Shown here: positions 16,584-24,927 of the stretch, piece after piece | Numbering within the stretch: the stretch's first letter is position 1 | How the letters are laid out: each line of letters begins with the position of its first letter | NCBI RefSeq assembly: GCF_037892605.1 | Contig: NZ_JBBKTU010000001.1 | Location: 992,001-1,056,000 of the forward strand | Origin: Lacibacter sp. H407 | GTDB lineage: Bacteria > Bacteroidota > Bacteroidia > Chitinophagales > Chitinophagaceae | DNA: 64,000 nucleotides | Direction: 5' to 3' | Made by a program: the position numbers and the translations under genes | Notes under the pieces: generated by a model | What the model saw: the letters and a program-made list of their open reading frames with translations, nothing else | What the model was told of the DNA's origin: nothing | Database searches by the model: none

Positions 16584-17255
16584 TTAAGCAGTCTTTTCGA
16601 ATGAAATACATTCTTTCAATTCTTTTTCGGAATAAGCAATTCCGTATTGTTTTAACACATCATCTGGTACACCATTCCATTGATTGGGCTTGTTACCTTC
16701 ATAGCCAATATCTTTCACACCAATTTCTGATGTATAAAAACCTGTTGCTGTTAAATTCCGCATGAGATTGAAAAAGGCAACACCTTGTTTCATTTCAGGT
16801 TTTGCTTTTTCCGGATAAGCAATATCATCAACAATAGCGATCTGTTGTTTACTGTCGCAATCAACAAATGCTTTTTCAAAACGTTTGCTGCTTTCCAGAT
16901 CGAGCCAACGCAATCCGCCCCGCATAGGAGTTTGATGTTGTGGCATATCTTTTACAATAAACTCAATAAAATCGGGCACCCCTGCATCGGTTGCACTACC
17001 ACTCATATCATCTTTCGGAATAATAATATCACTCAACACCGCAATGGTTGCCATTTCGTGTTTTGTAAAAAATGTTTCAGCCATCAGCTTTGCTTCCAGC
17101 GCTGCTTCTTCTTTTGTGCGGTCAATAGTACTGGCACCTGCTGAGGAAACGCCGGATGCATTTGCTTTTTCATCAGCTGTTTTACATGCATCAACCAATA
17201 CTGATGATGCAACGGTGCCAACTAAGATGGCTTTAATGGAATCTCTTCTTTTCAT
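16584..17255 (-). CDS. gluconate 2-dehydrogenase subunit 3 family protein, Tat/lipoprotein-type signal
   Basis: 223 residues from the ATG at 17255; an upstream in-frame GTG at 17270 would add only five residues before the signal and is less likely. The start MKRRDSIKAILVGTVASSVL has a twin-arginine-like RRD and a cysteine in VDACK that could be lipidated. The body (ATIAVLSDIIIPKDDMSGSA, GVPDFIEFIVKDMP, FFNLMRNLTATGFYTSEIG) is the subunit-3 domain of membrane FAD dehydrogenases. In these complexes the small subunit carries the Tat signal and takes the signal-less GMC subunit across the membrane. The GMC gene lies 43 bases upstream, consistent with that partnership. Confidence 0.85.
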   Translation of the reverse strand: MKRRDSIKAILVGTVASSVLVDACKTADEKANASGVSSAGASTIDRTKEEAALEAKLMAETFFTKHEMATIAVLSDIIIPKDDMSGSATDAGVPDFIEFIVKDMPQHQTPMRGGLRWLDLESSKRFEKAFVDCDSKQQIAIVDDIAYPEKAKPEMKQGVAFFNLMRNLTATGFYTSEIGVKDIGYEGNKPNQWNGVPDDVLKQYGIAYSEKELKECISFEKTA

Positions 17256-17298
17256 AAAACAAAATTTCACGCAACGGCACAGAGTCCGCTGAGTTGGT

Positions 17299-19047
17299 TT
17301 ACAAATTCCCCTTCTTCAATTCACTAACAATGTATTCACTCGCCCGCATGCTCAATGCCAATATCGTCCACGTAATATTCTTATCAGCTTGTGAAACAAA
17401 AGCAGCACCATCCACTACAAACAAATTTTTACAGTCGTGTGCCTGGTTGTATTTATTCAATGCACTTTTCTTTGGATCGTTACCCATGCGTGCTGTTCCT
17501 GCTTCATGAATAATTTTACCGGGTGCTTCCAATCCGTAATTGTTTTCCGGGCCATCATCGGCTCCCCATGTAATAATCGCACCCATATTGTGCATTACTT
17601 CTTTGAACGTTTCCTTCATGTGTTTGGCCTGTTTGATCTCGTGCTCACTCCACTTTACATTAAACTTCAACACAGGAATACCGTATTGATCAACCACATC
17701 GGGATCAATTGCACAATAGTTACTTTCTAACGGAATTGCTTCGCCACGACCGGCCATACCCACATTAGCACCGTAGAAATAACGCTGGTCTTCTTTCAAT
17801 GATGCACCATAACCTCCCGCCTCTTTTTGTTTACCTGCTACTGCATATTTCCCGTTCATCATTTGAATATTCATACCAAAGCCATAAGCTGGTTGACCCA
17901 TACCACCCCAGTATTCAATATGATAACCACGAGGGAAATCAAGTTTCTTATTATCCAACCACCACGGCGAATAAATATGCATACCGCCAACACCATCTTC
18001 GTTATATCTTTTACGGCCAAAGAGTTTAGGCAACACGCCACCTAACGCAGCACCTGTACTATCGTGCAAATATTTTCCTACAACATCGCTGCTGTTGGCT
18101 AATCCGTTTGGATGACGTTGCGATTTCGAGTTGAGTAATAATCTTGAACTTTCGCAGGCACTTGCAGCGAGGATCACCACTTTGCCCATCACCTGGTATT
18201 CGTTGAGGTCTTCTTTATTTACATAACTAACGCCGGTTGCCAATCCTTCTTTGTTGGTGAGCACTTCCCGTGCCATAGCATTGGCAATTACATCCACATT
18301 TCCTGTTTTGAGCGCAGGATAGATCAATACATTGGTCGATGAAAAATCGGCTTTGGCCACACTGCAGTTACGCCCACATTGTGCACAATAAATACATGCA
18401 CCTCTGTCAGTGGTGCTTTCTATTTTCTTTGTAAGAATTGATAAGCGTGATGGAATTACTTTTACACCAGCCGTTGTTGCTGCTTCTTTAATAAACAGTT
18501 CGTGCAAACGGGGCTTGGGCGGTGGAAGGAAATATCCATCGGGGTCATTTTCCAACCCTTCGTTGGTTCCAAAAATGCCGATGAGCTGATCAACCCGATC
18601 GTAATACGGTTTGATATCGTCATAACCGATCGGCCAATCATCACCTAACCCGTCAATACTTCTACGTTTAAAATCTTTGGGTCCAAAGCGGAGAGAGATG
18701 CGGCCCCAATGGTTGGTTCGTCCGCCAAGCATACGTGCACGCCACCAATCCCATTGCGTTCCTTTTTCTTTTGTATAAGGCTCGCCATCTAATTGCCAGC
18801 CACCATAGCAAGCATCGAAATCGCCAAAAGGCCTGTACTTTGTACTGGCGCCGCGGCGTTTACTTTCCCATGGATTTTTAAACTGTGTAACGTTCTTTTG
18901 TGGATCATACATAGTGCCAGCTTCGAGCAAACACACTTTTAATCCGGCTTTACTTAATTCATACGCAGCCATACCACCGCCGGCACCTGATCCTACAATC
19001 ACTACATCATAACTTTTTGGCTGAACTTTTACCTGAAAATCTCCCAT
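17299..19047 (-). CDS. GMC-family FAD dehydrogenase, putative glucoside 3-dehydrogenase catalytic subunit
   Basis: 582 residues from the ATG at 19047 (MGDFQVKVQPKSYDVVIVG); a TTG three codons upstream is unlikely. The FAD-binding GSGAGG lies at 19-24. A cysteine cluster C218-x2-C221-x2-C224-x3-C228 (CIYCAQCGRNC) recalls the iron-sulfur loop of bacterial FAD glucose dehydrogenases. The C-terminal GMC part has HEAGTARMGND (catalytic His), then FVVDGAAF and the second active-site residue in NITWTIL. No signal peptide, so it is probably co-exported with the Tat-bearing subunit 3. Reaction by family: FAD-dependent oxidation of a sugar hydroxyl, with electrons passed to the operon's cytochrome c. 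First gene of the seven-gene minus-strand operon. Confidence 0.87.
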   Translation of the reverse strand: MGDFQVKVQPKSYDVVIVGSGAGGGMAAYELSKAGLKVCLLEAGTMYDPQKNVTQFKNPWESKRRGASTKYRPFGDFDACYGGWQLDGEPYTKEKGTQWDWWRARMLGGRTNHWGRISLRFGPKDFKRRSIDGLGDDWPIGYDDIKPYYDRVDQLIGIFGTNEGLENDPDGYFLPPPKPRLHELFIKEAATTAGVKVIPSRLSILTKKIESTTDRGACIYCAQCGRNCSVAKADFSSTNVLIYPALKTGNVDVIANAMAREVLTNKEGLATGVSYVNKEDLNEYQVMGKVVILAASACESSRLLLNSKSQRHPNGLANSSDVVGKYLHDSTGAALGGVLPKLFGRKRYNEDGVGGMHIYSPWWLDNKKLDFPRGYHIEYWGGMGQPAYGFGMNIQMMNGKYAVAGKQKEAGGYGASLKEDQRYFYGANVGMAGRGEAIPLESNYCAIDPDVVDQYGIPVLKFNVKWSEHEIKQAKHMKETFKEVMHNMGAIITWGADDGPENNYGLEAPGKIIHEAGTARMGNDPKKSALNKYNQAHDCKNLFVVDGAAFVSQADKNITWTILALSMRASEYIVSELKKGNL

Positions 19048-19350
19048 GACATGCAATTGGTTTGAAGGTTCTAAAGGTAATGACTAAATCAAAATGAAAA
19101 ACTGAAATAAATCTGAAATCAGTTGAATATTCAATGTAACATATCGATTATTTATGAAAGGTTTCTGTAACCATTGGTAATACTATTTTCGCATTCACTG
19201 ATATTATTTTGTTCAACTGGCTGCATGGATATAAACAGTTGGTAGTTTCAGGCGTTTGCCATTCTTCGTTAAAAATTTCGGGTTTATCAATTAGGAAATA
19301 GCCTAAATTTATTTTTCCTTCGACCAACCTAAACTTTAAACGATTGTAGA
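19048..19350. promoter_or_regulatory. divergent promoter region of the two glycoside-oxidation operons
   Basis: 303 bases with no coding sequence. Facing left, TACCTTTA at 19072-19079 (minus strand) fits TAnnTTTG with one end variant, 25 bases before the GMC start. Facing right, TAAATTTA at 19304-19311 is a weaker match. No regulator gene and no clear operator palindrome is seen here. Confidence 0.45.
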
Positions 19351-20622
19351 ATGAATTCCATCAACCGTAATCAACTATTTATTGGCAGTTGCCTTGCATT
19401 ATTAGTTACTTCTTTATCTTTTGGTATCAGGGCCGGTATTCTCGGTAAACTTGGAACTGATTTTAATTTAAACGCTACACAATTAGGTACAATAGCTGCA
19501 ACGGCTTTTTGGGGTTTCCCACTTGCTGTAATTATTGGCGGGATGGTTGTTGATCTTATTGGTATGAAGCGTTTGTTAGAACTTGCTTTCTTCTTTCACC
19601 TTGCAGGTATTTTACTCACCATATTTGCCGGTGGCTTCTGGAGTTTATTCTTCTCTACTTTACTTGTGGGTATTGCTAATGGTACAGTGGAAGCAGCCTG
19701 CAACCCGTTAGTAACAACACTATATCCCGATAAAAAAACGACAAAACTAAATCACTTCCATTTATGGTTCCCGGGTGGTATTGTAATTGGAACTTTGATC
19801 AGTTATTATTTCTCAAAATTTGGTATCAGCTGGCAGGTTCAGGTTGGTACTATGCTGATACCTACTGTTATTTATGGGTTCCTTTTCTTAAAGCTCAAAT
19901 TCCCGGTTACAGAACGTGTAGCGGCAGGTGTAAGTACCGGTGAAATGTATAAATCATTGGGTAATCCATTATTCCTGTTCATGATCATCTGCATGTTTGG
20001 CACAGCAATTACGGAGTTGTTTACAGGCCAGTGGATCGATGTATTGTTACGTAACGTAACCGACAACGCTCTTCTTATTCTTACGGTAACAACATTGGTT
20101 ATGGTAATTGGGCGTGCTTTTGCTGAACCAATTGTTCATCGGCTTTCGCCAACAGGTGTGTTGGTTATTTCCGCTATTTTATCTGCTGCAGGTTTATATT
20201 TATTAGGACACAGCAGTGGTAATACTTTATTTGTTGGGGCTGTTGTGTTTGGTATGGGTGTATGCTTTTTCTGGCCAACCATGCTGGGATTTGTAGCAGA
20301 ATATTTACCAAAGACAGGAGCTGTTGGATTAAACTTCATGGGCGGTGCAGGCATGTTTGCCGTTTCGGTGTATATGATGTTTATGGGTAAGTTTTACGAT
20401 GAAAAACTTATAGCTAAACTTCCTGCAAATTCAAGTTTAGCTGATTACAGCGCTGCTGCTGCAGACTCTGAAATGGGCAAAGCATTAGCACAGGCAAAAG
20501 TTACTGCCGGTCCTGAAATCATCAATGCTACGCTTATTATACCTATTATATTAACTGTTGCGTTTATCGGTTTATATATTTATATGCGTGGCAAAAGCAA
20601 ACAAATTTTAACAACTGCATAA
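19351..20622 (+). CDS. MFS transporter, probable sugar porter
   Basis: 423 residues with about 12 hydrophobic helices. The N-terminus NRNQLFIGSCLALLVTSLSF and the loop DLIGMKRLLELAFFFHLAG (MFS loop 2-3) are clear. Charged residues in helices (PLVTTLYPDKKTTKLNHFHL, FAEPIVHRLSP) suggest a polar sugar-like substrate. A long loop near 340-370 contains KLPANSSLADYSAAAADSE. First gene of the plus-strand operon, divergent from the GMC operon, so it probably imports the glycoside or its keto-product across the inner membrane. Substrate unknown. The next gene begins 218 bases later, so an internal promoter is possible. Confidence 0.82.
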   Translation: MNSINRNQLFIGSCLALLVTSLSFGIRAGILGKLGTDFNLNATQLGTIAATAFWGFPLAVIIGGMVVDLIGMKRLLELAFFFHLAGILLTIFAGGFWSLFFSTLLVGIANGTVEAACNPLVTTLYPDKKTTKLNHFHLWFPGGIVIGTLISYYFSKFGISWQVQVGTMLIPTVIYGFLFLKLKFPVTERVAAGVSTGEMYKSLGNPLFLFMIICMFGTAITELFTGQWIDVLLRNVTDNALLILTVTTLVMVIGRAFAEPIVHRLSPTGVLVISAILSAAGLYLLGHSSGNTLFVGAVVFGMGVCFFWPTMLGFVAEYLPKTGAVGLNFMGGAGMFAVSVYMMFMGKFYDEKLIAKLPANSSLADYSAAAADSEMGKALAQAKVTAGPEIINATLIIPIILTVAFIGLYIYMRGKSKQILTTA

Positions 20623-20840
20623 ACTTATTATTCAAATAATGTATCAATAAGAAATGAATGATTAGAACCATAGGTTTACTATTCATTAAAATTTCAAACG
20701 ATTGCGTTGACAACTCTAAAAAAATCGGTTCTCACAATGCAGAAATACCCTAAATTTAAGACCTCGTACAAAGCTGTGGTTGAGCCAATATTCAGCCATT
20801 GTATTTTTGAACTTTAACCAACCACTTAAATCGATTGCGC

Positions 20841-22067
20841 ATGTCCTCTACCACCCGTGTACAGCTTTCCCTAATGATGTTTCTTGAGTTCTTTATCTGG
20901 GGAGGATGGTTTGTAACATTGGGTACATTTTTAAATAACAACTTATCTGCATCGGGCGCTGAATCGGGACAGGTTTTCTCTACGCAATCTTGGGGCGCTA
21001 TTATTGCTCCGTTTATTATCGGGTTAATTGCCGATCGTTTTGTGAATGCAGAAAAGATCCTTGGTGTGCTGCATATCATAGGAGCCGTGTTGATGTACCA
21101 GATGTACAGTGCCGATAATATTGCTGTTTTCTACCCTTACGTATTAATATATATGATTTGCTACATGCCTACACTGGCATTGGTGAACTCAGTATCATTC
21201 AACCAAATGAAAAATCCGGAAAAAGAATTTTCGGTGATCCGCTTGTTTGGTACACTTGGTTGGATCGCTGCAGGTTTATTGATCAGCTATCTGTTTCATT
21301 GGGACTCAGCAGAAGGAACAAAAGAAGGTTTATTAAAAAATACATTCTTACTATCAGGTGTTGCATCATTGATACTCGGTTTGTTCAGTTTCACTTTGCC
21401 AAAAACTCCTCCGAAAGGGAAAGGCACAAAAGTAACTGTTAACGATATTCTTGGTTTAGATGCGTTAAAATTACTGAAGGATAAAAACTTCCTTATCTTC
21501 TTTATCTCTTCTATCCTTATCTGTATCCCACTCGCATTCTACTATCAGAATACAAACTCATTTCTTTCAAGCATTGGCGTTGACAACCCTACCGGTAAAA
21601 TGACGATTGGCCAGGGATCGGAAGTATTGTTCCTGTTGTTATTACCTGTATTCTTTAACCGCTTTGGTTTTAAGAAAACAATTTTAGTAGGCATGCTTGC
21701 ATGGGCCGTGCGTTATGTGTTGTTTGCATACGGCAATGCCGGCGACCTCACATTTATGTTAATAATAGGTATTGCCCTGCACGGTATTTGCTACGATTTC
21801 TTCTTTGTATCCGGACAAATCTATACCGACTCAAAAGCAGGCGAACAACACAAAAGTGCAGCACAGGGGTTAATTACATTGGCTACTTATGGATTGGGTA
21901 TGTTGATCGGTTTTGCAGTGGCAGGAAAAATTACCGATAGTTACAAATTAGCAGACGGAACATTGGATTACAAAATGGTTTGGCTCATTCCGGCGGGTAT
22001 TGCGTTTGCAGTATTCCTGATTTTTGCACTGCTGTTTAAAAATGAACAAACAAACAAATCCGTTTAA
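20841..22067 (+). CDS. nucleoside:H+ symporter (NupG/XapB)-like MFS permease
   Basis: 408 residues from the ATG at 20841; the TTG two codons upstream is less likely. About 12 helices. The start VQLSLMMFLEFFIWGGWFVTL and the phrases YMPTLALVNSVSFNQM and FSVIRLFGTLGWIAAGLLI are typical of the NHS family (NupG, XapB). The C-terminal half has GICYDFFFVSGQIYTDSKAG. The family imports nucleosides in Enterobacteria, but in Bacteroidota members often stand beside sugar-isomerase and oxidoreductase genes. Here, 20 bases upstream of an isomerase-type gene, a glycoside or ketosugar substrate is plausible; that is inference. Confidence 0.85.
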   Translation: MSSTTRVQLSLMMFLEFFIWGGWFVTLGTFLNNNLSASGAESGQVFSTQSWGAIIAPFIIGLIADRFVNAEKILGVLHIIGAVLMYQMYSADNIAVFYPYVLIYMICYMPTLALVNSVSFNQMKNPEKEFSVIRLFGTLGWIAAGLLISYLFHWDSAEGTKEGLLKNTFLLSGVASLILGLFSFTLPKTPPKGKGTKVTVNDILGLDALKLLKDKNFLIFFISSILICIPLAFYYQNTNSFLSSIGVDNPTGKMTIGQGSEVLFLLLLPVFFNRFGFKKTILVGMLAWAVRYVLFAYGNAGDLTFMLIIGIALHGICYDFFFVSGQIYTDSKAGEQHKSAAQGLITLATYGLGMLIGFAVAGKITDSYKLADGTLDYKMVWLIPAGIAFAVFLIFALLFKNEQTNKSV

Positions 22068-22087
22068 TATTAAAGCACACAGTATTC

Positions 22088-22990
22088 ATGTCAAAACAAT
22101 CGACCAGAAGAGAAGCCCTTAAAAAATTTGCAGCTGCAACAGTTGCTGTAACTGCCGGCAATGCAGTAAGTGCCGGTACAATGGAACGAATTATGGGAGA
22201 AGATAAGTACACATTAAAAGGCAACATCAACCATTCTGTTTGTAAATGGACCTACAGTAATTTATCACTTGATGAATTATGTATTGCCGTAAAGAAGATT
22301 GGCTTTAGCGCTATTGATCTGCTTACACCTGATGAATTTCCCATCGCCAAAAAACATGGTATTCATTGTTCCATGTGCTATACAAAAGGTAAGATCAGTT
22401 TAACAGAAGGATGGAACGATAAGAAAAATCATGCACAATTGATTGCTGCTTTCACAGAAGCAATTCCTTTGGTGGCGGAAGCGGGTTATCAAAACCTGAT
22501 TTGCTTTAGTGGTAACCGCAATGGCATGGATGAAGAAACGGGTTTGCAGAATTGTGTAGAAGGTTTGAAACAGATCATGCCGTTGGCGGAGAAACATAAG
22601 GTCATCATCCAGATCGAAGTATTTAACAGCAAGGTGAACCATCCGGATTATATGGCCGACAATACCAAATGGACAATTGAATTGTGCAAGCGGCTTGGTT
22701 CTCCGAATTTTAAAATTCTGTATGATATCTATCACATGCAGATAAGCGAAGGCGACATTATCAACACCATTAATAAATATCATCAGTACTTTGGTCATTA
22801 TCATACGGCTGGCGTACCCGGCCGTCATGAGATCAATGAAACACAGGAGTTGCATTATCCCGCCATTATGAAAGCAATTGTAGCTACCGGTTATAAAGGA
22901 TATGTGGCGCAGGAGTTTTTACCAACGGGAAAAACAAATGAAGAAAAGATGGCAGCTTTGCAGGATGCCGTGAAGAAATGTGATGTGTAG
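22088..22990 (+). CDS. Tat-exported sugar isomerase-type TIM barrel (hydroxypyruvate isomerase-like)
   Basis: 300 residues. The N-terminus MSKQSTRREALKKFAAATVA has a twin-arginine motif and hydrophobic core ending near AVSAG. The barrel shows FSAIDLLTPDEFPIAKKHG, NLICFSGNRNGMD, VIIQIEVFNSKVNHPDYM (metal Glu), FKILYDIYHMQISEGDI (Asp/His), FGHYHTAGVPGRHE and YVAQEFLPTG (Glu). This is the Hyi-like branch of the AP-endonuclease-2 superfamily. Relatives isomerise hydroxypyruvate or carry out eliminations on 3-keto-glycosides. Export and position between porters and GMC dehydrogenases point to a periplasmic step on oxidised glycosides. A family 1 repeat starts at its stop codon. Confidence 0.85.
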   Translation: MSKQSTRREALKKFAAATVAVTAGNAVSAGTMERIMGEDKYTLKGNINHSVCKWTYSNLSLDELCIAVKKIGFSAIDLLTPDEFPIAKKHGIHCSMCYTKGKISLTEGWNDKKNHAQLIAAFTEAIPLVAEAGYQNLICFSGNRNGMDEETGLQNCVEGLKQIMPLAEKHKVIIQIEVFNSKVNHPDYMADNTKWTIELCKRLGSPNFKILYDIYHMQISEGDIINTINKYHQYFGHYHTAGVPGRHEINETQELHYPAIMKAIVATGYKGYVAQEFLPTGKTNEEKMAALQDAVKKCDV

Positions 22991-23176
22991 CCCCTTAATC
23001 CCCCAAAGGGGGACTTACCAGGCACAGCCCTTTCTAATATACAAAACTGAATTAATTGATACAGAAAGAAAGATGACTAGGAAACAAAAGATGAGGTGAA
23101 AGATTTGATGTTTGGAAGTATACAGAAAGCACCGCTCTTTCTTTAAAGGAGAAAGTGAAGGAGATAGAGGTCAGAA
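22988..23176 (+). repeat. paired-palindrome intergenic repeat, family 1, degenerate copy B
   Basis: The left part begins at the TAG stop (CCCCTTAATCCCCCAAAGGG, with palindrome TCCCCCAAAGGGGGA). The right part (23129-23176, CTCTTTCTTTAAAGGAGAAA with GAAGGAGATAGAGG after it) is a degraded form of the CTCCCCTTTAGGGG arm. Spacer about 105 bases. It sits between the isomerase gene and the first tandem GMC gene. Confidence 0.5.
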
Positions 23177-23223
23177 TAAAGAAGTTTAATTCATATAAAC
23201 AATAACCACTCAAATACGATAAC

Positions 23224-24906
23224 ATGCCGGATAATTATGAGTTTGATGCCATTGTAATTGGCTCAGGAATCAGCGGAGGTTGGGCCGCTAAAGAATTGAC
23301 CGAAAAAGGTTTGAAAACGATCATGCTGGAGCGTGGCCGGAATATTGAACACATCAAAGATTATGTGAACGCTACAAAAGAGCCGTGGGATCTTCCACAT
23401 CGTGGCAACCGAACGCAGCAGATGATCAAAGATTATCCTGTGTTGAAGCGTGATTACCCACTCAATGAAATGGTGCTGGATTATTGGGTGAAGGATAAAG
23501 AGTGCCCCTACGTTGAAGAGAAACGGTTCGATTGGTTTCGTGGATATCATGTAGGTGGCCGTTCCATTATGTGGGGCCGCCAGAGTTACCGTTTCAATAA
23601 ATGGGATTTCGAAGCCAATGCAAAAGAAGGCATTGCTGTTGACTGGCCTATCCGTTACGATGACGTAGCACCCTGGTACAGCTATGCAGAACGTTTTGCT
23701 GGTATTCAGGGAAGCAAAGATGGTCTGGAAGTATTGCCCGATGGTGATTTTATGCCGGCCATGGAATTGAACTGTGTAGAAAAAGATGTAAAGAAGCGAC
23801 TTACAGAACATTATAAAGGCATGCGCCATTTGGTGATTGGCCGCAGTGCAAATATTACGCAGCCACATCATAACCGCACCAATTGCCAGTACCGTGACCG
23901 TTGCTGGAGAGGTTGTCCGTTTGGTGCTTACTTCAGCACACAATCGGCTACATTACCTGCGGCAATGGCAACAGGCAACCTTACGTTGCGTCCGTTCTCC
24001 ATTGTTACAAAAATTGTGTACAATAAGGATACAAAAAAAGCAACCGGTGTTGAAATACTGGATGCAGAAACAAATCAAACCTATGTGTACAAAGCGAAGA
24101 TCGTTTTCGTTTGTGCATCAGCGTTAAACTCTGCATGGGTATTGATGAACTCAGCAACCGATGTGTGGGAAGGCGGCTTGGGCAGCAGCAGTGGCGAGTT
24201 AGGTCATAATGTAATGGATCATCATTTTCGTGCAGGTGCCAACGGTGCTGTAGAAGGCTTTAGCGATAAGTATGAGTACGGACGGAGACCAACAGGTATT
24301 TACATTCCACGCTTCCGCAACATTTATGATGATAAGCGTGATTACCTGCGTGGCTTTGGTTACCAGGGAGGTGCAGGCCGTGGAAGAGGAATTGATGTGG
24401 CTGAGTTAACGATCGGTGCCGGCTTGAAAGAAGCATTAAGTGTACCAAGTGAAAACTGGAATATGGGTATTACCGGTTTTGGTGAAATGCTCCCTTACCA
24501 TGAGAATAAGATCACACTGGATAAAGATGTAAAAGATAAATGGGGATTGCCGGTATTGAAGTTTGATGTAGAAATTAAAGAGAATGAAAAGAAGATGCGG
24601 GTGGATATGATGAACGATGCGAAGGAAATGCTGGAAGCAGCAGGTGTAAAGAATGTACAAACCTACGATGCAGGATATGCACCGGGCATGGGTATTCATG
24701 AAATGGGTACTGCACGTATGGGTCGTGATCCAAAAACATCGGTATTGAATGGTAACAACCAGATCTGGGATGCAAAAAATGTGTTTGTAACCGATGGTGC
24801 ATGCATGACTTCGGCATCATGTGTAAATCCTTCGTTAACGTATATGGCGCTAACAGCACGTGCTGCTGATTTTGCTGTAAAAGAATTAAAGAAAGGAAAT
24901 CTGTAA
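23224..24906 (+). CDS. GMC-family FAD dehydrogenase (tandem copy 1)
   Basis: 560 residues without a signal peptide. FAD motif GSGISG at 13-18 and LERGRN after the second strand. Cysteine loop C221-x5-C227-x3-C231 (NCQYRDRCWRGCPFG), a candidate iron-sulfur ligand set as in FAD glucose dehydrogenases. C-terminal GMC motif HEMGTARMGRDP with His492, and Asn535 in VNPSLTY. The paralogue 21 bases downstream and the Tat-bearing subunit-3 gene after it suggest one or two heteromeric dehydrogenases that reach the periplasm by co-export. Probable role: FAD-dependent oxidation of glycoside hydroxyls. No cytochrome gene lies in this operon, so electrons may go to the cytochrome of the divergent operon. 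Confidence 0.87.
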   Translation: MPDNYEFDAIVIGSGISGGWAAKELTEKGLKTIMLERGRNIEHIKDYVNATKEPWDLPHRGNRTQQMIKDYPVLKRDYPLNEMVLDYWVKDKECPYVEEKRFDWFRGYHVGGRSIMWGRQSYRFNKWDFEANAKEGIAVDWPIRYDDVAPWYSYAERFAGIQGSKDGLEVLPDGDFMPAMELNCVEKDVKKRLTEHYKGMRHLVIGRSANITQPHHNRTNCQYRDRCWRGCPFGAYFSTQSATLPAAMATGNLTLRPFSIVTKIVYNKDTKKATGVEILDAETNQTYVYKAKIVFVCASALNSAWVLMNSATDVWEGGLGSSSGELGHNVMDHHFRAGANGAVEGFSDKYEYGRRPTGIYIPRFRNIYDDKRDYLRGFGYQGGAGRGRGIDVAELTIGAGLKEALSVPSENWNMGITGFGEMLPYHENKITLDKDVKDKWGLPVLKFDVEIKENEKKMRVDMMNDAKEMLEAAGVKNVQTYDAGYAPGMGIHEMGTARMGRDPKTSVLNGNNQIWDAKNVFVTDGACMTSASCVNPSLTYMALTARAADFAVKELKKGNL

Positions 24907-24927
24907 TCAACAAGTAAGCATTACCTC

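Noticed and set aside
20623-20840. Small gene in the 218-base gap between the two MFS genes
   Set aside because: No frame with a sensible start and composition; the gap may hold an internal promoter but no clear element is visible.
23263-23943. 226-codon minus-strand frame inside the first tandem GMC gene
   Set aside because: Mirrors the codon pattern of the real gene on the other strand and has no family features.
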